The notes beneath the pieces were generated by a model that saw only the letters and a list, made by a program, of their open reading frames with translations, did no database searches and was not told where the DNA came from. The position numbers were made by a program, and so were the translations under genes. Positions 55,608 through 64,000 of a stretch of DNA of 64,000 nt are shown here, in pieces. Source of the stretch: Pristionchus mayeri (lineage: Eukaryota > Nematoda > Chromadorea > Rhabditida > Neodiplogasteridae); contig BTRK01000002.1 of the NCBI GenBank assembly GCA_036245805.1, positions 39,538,661-39,602,660 of the forward strand. The letters run 5' to 3'. The first letter of the stretch is position 1. Each line of letters opens with the position of its first letter.

Positions 55608-58511
55608 ATGAAACTTCTCATGGTCATCTGCTGCCTGTGTTCGATTCGCCAGTCTTCTGGTTAGTTCTTCTTCAGATATCGGAAAAAAGGAAAATTAGCC
55701 GAGAAGGATACGCCAAGCACGGAATAAAGTGACCATAGTGTCCGTTCTCAAATTAATATCTTTCTACGGATGAACAATCACATACGTATACCTGTGACAT
55801 GCTTCCGATAGACTCAATAACTGCGTATCAACGCATCCCGTACACGGAGTCAGGGAGTCAGTTATACATATTTTTGAATAATACAATTTGCGTCCAAATA
55901 TTTGCGTAGCTAAAAATTAATAAGGGCACCTCTTAATGGCTTCATGATGAGAAGTAAGCAAATGGAAAAGCAACCGCGATTAAACTACCCGAAGTCTAGG
56001 GAGAAAGATAAACAAATGAGAGTGGGGGTTTTCTTTGAAAGGCATCTAACAAGAATAAGCAAATTGTAAGAACATGCGCTAGGTCGGATGAGAACTGAGA
56101 CTGCATGTCGTCATAGTTCGGATCCGACCCCAGTGCCCACATAATCAAAGACTACCCTCTTCCTTACTGAGTACGGAGAGTCCCTCCCCTCTCATTCTGC
56201 AATAATTATAATCATTTATGTGAAAAATTGTACCATCTTTTTTCACGCTGTGAAAAAAGATGGTAATCTACTCTGTCCCGCGGACAAGGTCATGCAAATG
56301 AAGGATGGCACAATCATCAAGAGTTTCGAATGCGGGCCATGGACAGGTGCGCTGTGTCTCTCTAGTCACTTTCATGATTTCATTATTTGAAAAAAAATAG
56401 ACTCACACCTTGTTCTCGAGTGTTCTAATTTCATTCAAAAGTCCGGTGTATTTGTGCAGCATGGAGCGCATACACCATGGAGCTCCCCGACGGCACCACG
56501 AAGACTGCGAATTTCGATGTAAACACCAATATATTCACAGTGAAATGCGTCCGTGAGTGCTATTATTTTCGTAGTAGCTTGTAATTTTTCATCATTATCT
56601 TGGCTCAGGAACGTACACCTGAAATGTTTCTCAAAGAGGCAAAATTATTGATAATTCATATTGGAAGAAATTCTTAGGAACATGAAGGATAACATACAAT
56701 TTTAAAATGGTAACAAAATATTCGATTTAGCGCCCCCTCCAACCAAGACAACCACGACATCAACCACCACCGCCACGACTCCTCCAACAACAACGACGAC
56801 GACGACGACGACTACAGCCCCAACTACGACCACTCCCAGAACGGTAGGCAGGCACTTCGCATGTATAATCGCAACCATCATTTACGAATTGAGCAGACGA
56901 AGAATGATTTTCGAGTAGGAAAAAGACATGCTATATTTAAAAAAAACTAATATTTGCATTCAGAACAATCCTCCGTCGAACCTCGCGTGCTTCTGGTCAC
57001 TGAGGTACGTTTCGAACTGTGCACGTGCTTCATAGACAAGCCTGAACGGCACTAGGCTAGGCCTTGTCATCCAACCTAGTGCCGCCAGAACTGTACTTAG
57101 TTTTTCATAAAGAAAACAAATTTCGCGAGTGATGCGATGTACGACAATTTGCAAGTATGACTATTATATGGATGCAAAATCGCAAGAACCAAAGGTAATC
57201 GATAATAAATAATATGTTCAGCTACTACTACAACTACGCTCGCATTCTTCATGGATTTTGCGCTCCAAGTGAATATCAGGTAAAATAAAGTCTTGGTGTC
57301 GGATATCGAAAGCTGGAACTATTTCTCACAGGGATGCGCACAAATGTTCAATAACGGAATCGGATACGACAGAAGCTCAGGCAGTGGTAATGCATGATTT
57401 GAATATTATTCATGATTTGATTACATTTTGCATTCACCAAAGCTTTCCTGGAGCGGGAGTGACTTCATAAGGGGGACAGGTGGTATGTTGGCTCGGGCGA
57501 GCCCAAATGCCACCTCTTATCCTTATCACTTTCAAATCCTTTCATCCCGAAGTGTCGTTATTATTTCCATATGAAACAAGATCAATAGTGCAGTTTGAAA
57601 GTCTAGTTACCACTGATGTGCTGACCATTTTACCAACTACACTCTTTACAGGAAGTCTGGGAAATACAATTTCGGAATCGTGCTTCTACCAAATGAAAAC
57701 GGTAATATGCATAACAAGCAAGTACATCAATCATTACCTTCAATCAAGGTTTAAATGACGACCAAATATCAGTAGAAAATATCTGTTATCGCAAAACCGA
57801 TATTCTAAAGTGAAGTGTTCATGAAACACACCTCGATCATCCGATAAAAATGAAAAATTGAATTGTATCATTATTTTTTTCAGACGTGCTCCGTAAACCA
57901 ACCGAATCTAAGACGACTTCATTTCCAAAGAGTTGGCAACCACTACACGCATCACTTGCCCGTTACTGCTGTGAGTTTGTTTTTAAAGCGGGAATGTCAG
58001 CCAAAACGCGCCTGGTTGAAATATGCTTCAAATAGGGCTATGTTGCGCTACAACAAGGTAGCTTTGATCTCTTATGCAGTGTCATTAATAGGGGAAACTG
58101 GGTGATTCTTGATGGAAGTACAGCTAGTTGTTCTGCGTGTAGCCAAAGGGGAGGACAAGATGAGATCTCATCAGCTTTTATCTTGCTCTAATGCAGTGTA
58201 AAGTATTAATTATCAAAAACAATGAATATTGAACATAATACTATTATTCAGGACACTGCGGCGCTAGCAAACCCATCTTTGCGTGGTGGTGCGCAGTGAG
58301 TGAAGGTGAGACGAGATTAGCCTTTTTTTCAATTATTGCATTTATGCTTATTGTTGTAATATATTTAAAAAATAATAGCTATTTCCTCTTCAGACATAAT
58401 GTACGGACGCGATCTGAACTGGAACACCTGGTACCGGAACAGGGTGATGGATGGAGGAAGAGTGCAGTTCTGGCTGTGGTGAAGGATCTGAAGATCTGTG
58501 TCCTTCTCTAA
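55608..58511 (+). CDS. Secreted threonine-rich protein, unknown family
   Basis: About eleven exons with consistent phases. Exon 1 (55608-55659) is a signal peptide, MKLLMVICCLCSIRQSS. Exons at 56260-56346 and 56460-56552 form a small cysteine module (NLLCPADKVMQMKDG, SFECGPWTAWSAYT, NIFTVKCV). Exon 56731-56843 is a mucin-like linker almost entirely Thr/Pro, a likely O-glycosylation region. Exons at 56964, 57222, 57332, 57652 and 57884 encode a second cysteine-containing part (NLACFWSL, ARILHGFCAPSEYQ, GCAQMFNNGIGYDR, ESCFYQMKT, TCSVNQPNLRRLHF). The last exons are ambiguous: a GTGAGT donor near 58297 joined to 58395 gives a tail ending VKDLKICVLL; a later donor gives a frame ending VQFWLW. Extracellular protein; role unknown. 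Confidence 0.65.
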
Positions 58512-58896
58512 TCTACCCCCCTCCAATATGTCCCCTATCAACCATCATTGTGCATCCGTTCGGATCATCTGTCACTATCATTCTATTCAATGATGTGATA
58601 AATCGGATGTATACTTTGTTCTACAAGTCAATCCCAATCATTGTGTATCACAAATGGACTGCACTGTATTCATGTTCGATGTGGATATTGATGTGAAATG
58701 TCTATATAAGTGCATTCATATAGTACCAAGTTCGATCGATGTTGATGTAAGCGCATATCATCCCTTGTTTTGCACAGCGGTGGGATTTTGTTTGCTTTCT
58801 CCATACACATTCATTTTCCTCCCTACTATCGCCCTTATCTTTCTCGTATGGCCCATAAACCCCCACGTTCACAACCTGCCAAAACGCCGACCAGAT

Positions 58897-61140
58897 ATGA
58901 CGGTGAGTTTCGTAAATTTTGATTCACGCGGACAATAAACGTTAATTAATCAATGCGATGCTGGTTGATTGATACTCACTCTCTCTAGTATGCAAGGTGT
59001 GTCTAAAATGATGACAGTTCGGCCATTGATCTCAAACCGATTCGACCAATTGAAGTAGAAAATGAGGAACTGAGATTTGCTTTTTCTCAGGTGTTCGAGC
59101 GCGTTATTCTGCCCATTCCCGATTCGGACAAACAATTTCACATTACGGCCCAGTTAGTGCAGCAAGGATACGCACTGAATGCTCAACTACTAACCATGCG
59201 TGCTGGTTCAGGAATCGTCAGGTAATCATTATTTCGGTAATTTATAATATGTACCCCCGATACTGTGAAATCGCAAAAAAAGCTTTGTGGGTATCTCAGA
59301 AACGAAGATCCGTTTCTCGGGTGGCTTCTCGCGGGGGAATAGTATAACCAGTTGTGTTTCTAAATTAACCAGTATGGGTGGCCCTTGCAGAAAGTTCGAC
59401 AGTGCGAACCCGGATTTGCAGTCTCTGGTCATCAAGAAATGCAAACCTTTCGAGGGATAAAGTGAGTGTGATGCAGTTGTGACGATCAGCGTACAAAATA
59501 TTATCCTTTGAAAAAAAAAACAAAATCAGGCTCTACTAACTCTTCGAGAGCTGAACCTTCTACGGGCATTGCGTCATCCGAACGTCGTGAGGCATGTTGG
59601 TCGATACGCGATCGATGAGGCAACTGGAGCTGAAGCGGCGAATTCCAGTAGGATGGACGCAGTGTGAGCTAACAATATATTACAAAATGATAAGAATCGC
59701 GTGTAAACCGACCACGTGGCGGCAGTAAGAATCTACATGAATAGAGATTACCTTTTTAGAAGTATTTTTTCAGTGCTACTGTGTTATCCATGCTACTGTG
59801 TTATTTACCATAGTGAGATTGGATACTAGATTTGTATGCAGTTTCACCGATTCATAAAACAGTATGAATATATCGCTTTTAATCTGCTGACCAGTTAATA
59901 GTATCCCTACAGATACCACATCACGTATCACTGTGGAGAGCCCTTGAAAAGCGTGATAGCCACCGGGAAATACGGGATGGACCGTGTCAAGAAGTGGATG
60001 AGAGATGCGCTCAACGGATTGCAGTATATTCACTCGCTGGAGTACGTTAAGGATATAATCCGCAACTGACGACAATTCGCAGCACTTGCTATAGCTTCAC
60101 TTTTATTTTTCATTTCGACCTGATCATCAATCGTTTAACATGCTATTTTAGATAATCCATCGAGATTTGAAGCCATCGCACATGTGCATCAACCGCCCGA
60201 ACGAGCACCTGATCATCCTAGGTGCGTGTTCCCTTTTCACCTTCCCACTACTCCAAAATGATACACCCCTAGATCAATTAGATTTGACCATTTTTCAGGA
60301 TTCGGCAAAGCACGCAAGGCCGAGCGCTCGGTCAGCATGACTGCAGAGAGGGGCAACGACAAATATATGGCCTTAGAAATGCATCAGAAGATGGAAAGGG
60401 CTTACAACGAGACTGGTTCGTATTTGCACCCTGAATATTTCCAAATATTTTTGTTTGACCACCGTAGCACACATTTCGAAATCGCTGGCTGTTATTCCGT
60501 GCGAATGTTGTTCTCTTATGGTAATGATAAGACGTGGATCAACCAAATATTCGCTTTTCAAAGTGAAAATAAGGCACTTCTTCGACATTTGGCCCACCCC
60601 TTCCCTTCCTCCCCTACACTACGCCTTACCTGATTTTCGGTGACACTACCCCTCTGCAATGGGGGAATGAGAAATGAAGGGCGAAGGGAGTTGGGCCAAA
60701 TATCGAAGAAGTGCCGAAAATAATAAAATTGTCAGTGCACATCTGGAGTCTTGCAACGGTCATGTGCGGAATGATCACGTACACGAAACTGTTCAGTAAC
60801 AGACCGGGGACAAGAGGCGACAGCGCTCTGAAGCTCATGATCGAGTACTGTGGTCCGATTGACAATGTCATTCTCGATAAGGAAAGCATTTCAATTTTTC
60901 AACAAAATACTGATTCAGCTGGTTAAATGTATTCAGATGGAGGACAAACACACAATGAACTCTCTCAAAAAGCGAATGGCGGAGAAGAAATATGAACGGA
61001 GAGACTTCCGGGAGTTGCTGAGGGGCATGGTGGTGCCGGGAAGAGCGATCAGCGCTCGCGATATCGATAACGAAGATCATCTCGTCGCTTTCATTAACAG
61101 AACCCTGCAGCACGATCCGCGCGCACGGTTTGTGTACTAT
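58897..61140 (+). pseudogene. p38-like MAP kinase, disabled
   Basis: Unprocessed kinase gene of about nine exons. Order: N-lobe (59091-59221, ending GSGIVR), lysine strand LVIKKCKPF (near 59430), LRELNLLRALRHPNVVRH (near 59540), hinge and helices (59916-60045), IIHRDLKPSH (near 60170), ILGFGKARKA (across the 60221/60300 splice), IWSLATVMCGMITYTKLF (near 60750) and a C-lobe exon (60937-61130) with LLRGMVVP and LQHDPRARF. The layout, no Ser-Pro/Tyr TXY loop, and MAPK-type insert match p38 relatives. Defects: one extra G in the run before 59458 puts TAA in frame and breaks the exon phase; the DFG Asp is Gly; the conserved Asp of subdomain IX is His (VHIW). Could be a pseudokinase if the G run is a sequencing error. 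Confidence 0.75.
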
Positions 61141-61159
61141 TGGTATCGATGTTGAAATG

Positions 61160-63235
61160 CATTTCACTTCAGTCTTACAATTGTGCAGTACGTTGATCTC
61201 ACATTCGGTTTTTTAAGAGACCGGATCGGTAAGATTCGACCATATCCGACCCTCCCCGGACAAGGCGCCGCCGGAATGAGAACTGGGCTTCCGTGTTTAG
61301 TGTATGTATACCCCTTGGCCTCATATTACACAAACTACCCGTGTTTTCTCGATTTCACTTTTGCGCTGAGAAAGTCTCAAAGTTGAAAAATCGAAATATC
61401 ATAATTTTTAAACGCAACGACATAGACTCAAAATCTCTGTTGCATTGTAATTGGGGTGACCAATAACCAAAAATGAACCATAAAGATCGACTCACAATTG
61501 ATTGGAAAACCATTTGTATTCTCGCAAATTTTGCATTTTGGATCATATTTCCGTTGTATGAAAATAACGCACGCGCTCACTATGTTTAAAATGTAGCCAG
61601 ATGAAAAGTGTGTTGAACCCCCACAAGTGGGCTCGATTCATTTTCCCGCTTATGCTCTCCCAGAGCTTCGAATGTGTCGGAGAGTTGTGAAATTTCAGTT
61701 TTTTTCATTGCCATTATCTTCAATTAAGACTAGCGGTAGCTATTTTAGTAGAAAAATGACCTTATAAAATTAATACATTTAATTTTGATCTTGCATGCCA
61801 GTAGACCGAATATTGAATACCTAATTCTCTATACCCTAGCAAACAGTCTTTTGTCGACGGTCCCTTCTCCTCTTGATTATTCCCCCTCTTCATCCAAGGC
61901 AGTATCTGCTTATCAATGCAATACAATGTGGGTGCCAGTCAGGTGGGGTGACACGCAAATACCGGAGTGATTAGAATTTCGAAATTAATTGATTGCATTT
62001 TTTATTACAAACAATAAACTCCAATCAGAACTAAGTAATTGATCAGATTTTAACTTGAAGACATTGCTCATAATCAAACCTACCTAAGGTCCGGCTTTAA
62101 ATACATTCAACGGTGCGCGTACGCAATCAGCAGTCGAGATATTAAGTCGAGATATTATTTTTAGCAATCATTTCACGTTGTTTATCCAATGTAAATGTAC
62201 AAAACAGAATCGCTCGGGCTTTGAATGTTGTTCGTTCACGAAGAATCCATGAATAAATTCTTCAATGCACTCACCATCTCACTAGCATGGCATCACCATA
62301 GGCGTGTTTTCGATTGTGAGGGTAGTACCCCATATTGTAAATTTATTTTGGGAAATTTCGTTTAAAGGGATCCGGGAGCCTGAAAGTTTATATTTTTAAA
62401 TTTTTTGCTTTCTTTCTACTGAAATCTACTATTGAAAACACATTATTTCGAAGAAAAAAATAAAAATTTAAAAAATATAGGAGTGTAGTAAATTCGCAAT
62501 GAAAATAATTCAACAATTTGAACCGTCGCGTGAGCCTTGGTGAGGTTTCCCACACTTTTTCGACATTTGCCGGTTCTTGGCCCGGTTCTTGGGATAAATT
62601 TTCCCTCGCATCTTTTCGCGTTTTCCACTCATTTTTTCGTTGTTTCTTGTCAAATCTGGTTATATTCCGTGGGAGAATCACCCTATTCACCTTTCTCACT
62701 ATGAATTTAGGCAGGAACACACCTTGTTTAACTTATGGTGCCTAGTTTGCTAGCTGGTTTTCGAGTTTCTTTTGTTTCGCTCGGCTTGCGAGCAACTTGT
62801 AATGTATATACTGCTGATTCAACCCGCTATGTAACCACTTCTCGCATGTGCATTCAATTATTCGTGCGTTGAATTACCGACTCAAGTTCTTATCTGCGGT
62901 GCTCGTTCGCACTGCCGTGTTGGAAGGAACTCACTGAATCGCCTTTTCCACCCAATGACATTGTTTCTCACCATCTTCGCGATATACCAATGCTTTTCAT
63001 CAATAACATCAATACTAATATAGTCCTCCTTCAATCCCTCCGTTGTCTTGTTTTTGAATCCTCGTTTAATTTCGAGCCGTCCACTCATTCGTTCCGTTTC
63101 AGCGGTTCGCTGCCGGTCCGTTTGTCGTAGTAGATCGTAGAAGCAAGGAGAATGATCGTCAAGGAATAGTAGGTTTTCCACCACTGTTTTGTCATTTTTC
63201 TTAATATTTTTTTTACACTTATGCAACCGTTCCAG
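61160..63235. other. Intergenic and possible 5' end of the PITP gene
   Basis: No convincing gene. A 67-codon frame at 61183-61386 may extend the kinase remnant. A 114-codon minus frame at 62882-63226 lacks motifs. The first coding exon of the following gene (a few codons with the ATG) should lie here but was not identified. Confidence 0.35.
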
Positions 63236-64000
63236 TCGTATCGTCCTTCCGCTGACCGTAGATGAGTATCAAGTCGGCCAATTGTATTCCGTGGCCGAGG
63301 CGAGCAAGGCCGAAACTGGCGGCGGAGAGGGAGTTGAGGTTCGTTTCCCTCTTACTATTCCTTTACTAGTCCCAAACGGTATAATTTTGCTACATTTTGT
63401 GTTGCGGATAAGTGAGAAATAGAGAAACTCGCCCGCTTTTCCCGTTTTCCAGACTTCGTATTTCGACACTGCTTCCCATATACGCATTTCTCGCGCTCAC
63501 GCCATGTAATTACGCGCCTGCGTTGCTTTTTTGGCTTCTCACGACACCAGGCGTGAGCTTCCAACCAATTATCGATCCCGTGTTGCAGGTGCTGAAAGCG
63601 AGCCGTTCGCGAACCACGCACTCTTCAACGGCTGGTACGATCGCGGCCAGTACACGCACAAGATCTACCACCTCCAGTCGAAGGCCAGTGCTAATGAGCC
63701 ATTGATTATTAAAATTTAATCGGTAAATAAATAAGTTTGAATTGTTTTAGGTCCCGACGCTGACCCGCAATATCGCGCCCAAGGGCTCGCTGGCGATCCA
63801 CGAGGAGGCCTGGAACGCCTACCCGTACTGCCGGACGGTGCTGACGAACCCCGACTACATGAAGGACAACTTCCTCCTCAAGGTCGAGACCATCCACCTG
63901 TCCGACCGGGGGACGACCGAGAATGTGCGTGAGAATTTGAGGAAACTAGACTGCGTTACTAGAGTGATGTTTCGCTTGTAGTTCTCACATGATACCCACC
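63236..64000 (+). CDS. Phosphatidylinositol transfer protein (partial, runs off the window)
   Basis: Class I PITP, which moves phosphatidylinositol and phosphatidylcholine between membranes in the cytosol. Exon 63236-63342 reads [20 protein letters not shown] then [14 protein letters not shown], the family N-terminus. Exon 63589-63683 reads [20 protein letters not shown] and HLQSK; exon 63751-63924 reads [40 protein letters not shown] and [16 protein letters not shown]; a fourth starts at 63982. The donor after HLQSK is GCCAGT, a GC-AG intron; the first donor (GTTC|GTTTCC) is chosen because it keeps frame. The ATG exon was not found. Codons are notably GC-rich in the third exon compared with the surrounding DNA, fitting a conserved, well expressed gene. 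Confidence 0.85.

Noticed and set aside
62882..63226. 114-codon minus-strand frame with charged composition
   Set aside because: No recognisable motif or splice structure; it lies in the likely 5' region of the PITP gene.

Overview
The window looks like a nematode chromosome arm. Genes have many short introns (often 45-60 nt) with GT donors and TTTTCAG-type acceptors, and several protein families are typical of nematodes: a short-ectodomain receptor tyrosine kinase, a threonine-rich secreted protein and a phosphatidylinositol transfer protein. The species is not determined; a diplogastrid-like nematode is a guess.

Layout. 1-5 kb: the 3' end of a non-LTR retrotransposon, then a receptor tyrosine kinase gene whose 5' part carries a threefold tandem duplication of exons. 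5.8-22.2 kb: two paralogous minus-strand C2H2 zinc-finger genes built as one finger per exon, with five long palindromic (foldback) elements in and between them, one inside a finger exon. 22.4-27.1 kb: a 5'-truncated LTR retrotransposon whose zinc-knuckle ORF lies after the integrase, then the 5' half of a non-LTR element (minus). 27-38 kb: foldback fragments, a broken intron-containing copy of ribosomal protein S13 (minus), and a mariner-like element with a 3.5 kb foldback nested in it; that foldback carries a reverse transcriptase fragment and a mariner transposase fragment in one arm only. 39-43.7 kb: an endonuclease/exonuclease/phosphatase-fold gene and a small unknown gene on either side of another foldback. 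44.5-49.2 kb: a non-LTR reverse transcriptase interrupted by a foldback, a mariner-type MITE and a 10-bp satellite. 49.6-51 kb: a fragment that looks like a Maverick/Polinton. 51-54.6 kb: unassigned, probably a decayed element. 55.6-64 kb: the host-gene end, with a secreted threonine-rich protein, a disabled p38-like MAP kinase and the start of a PITP gene running off the window.

The recurrent signal is palindromic foldback DNA. Four terminal-repeat families are visible; two have TA target duplications, one has TTAA, and one is unresolved. In two places removing the element and one copy of the target duplication restores an uninterrupted coding sequence (a zinc finger and a reverse transcriptase). 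No CRISPR array, operon or defence system was seen. All assignments come from reading the sequence; no database search was possible.
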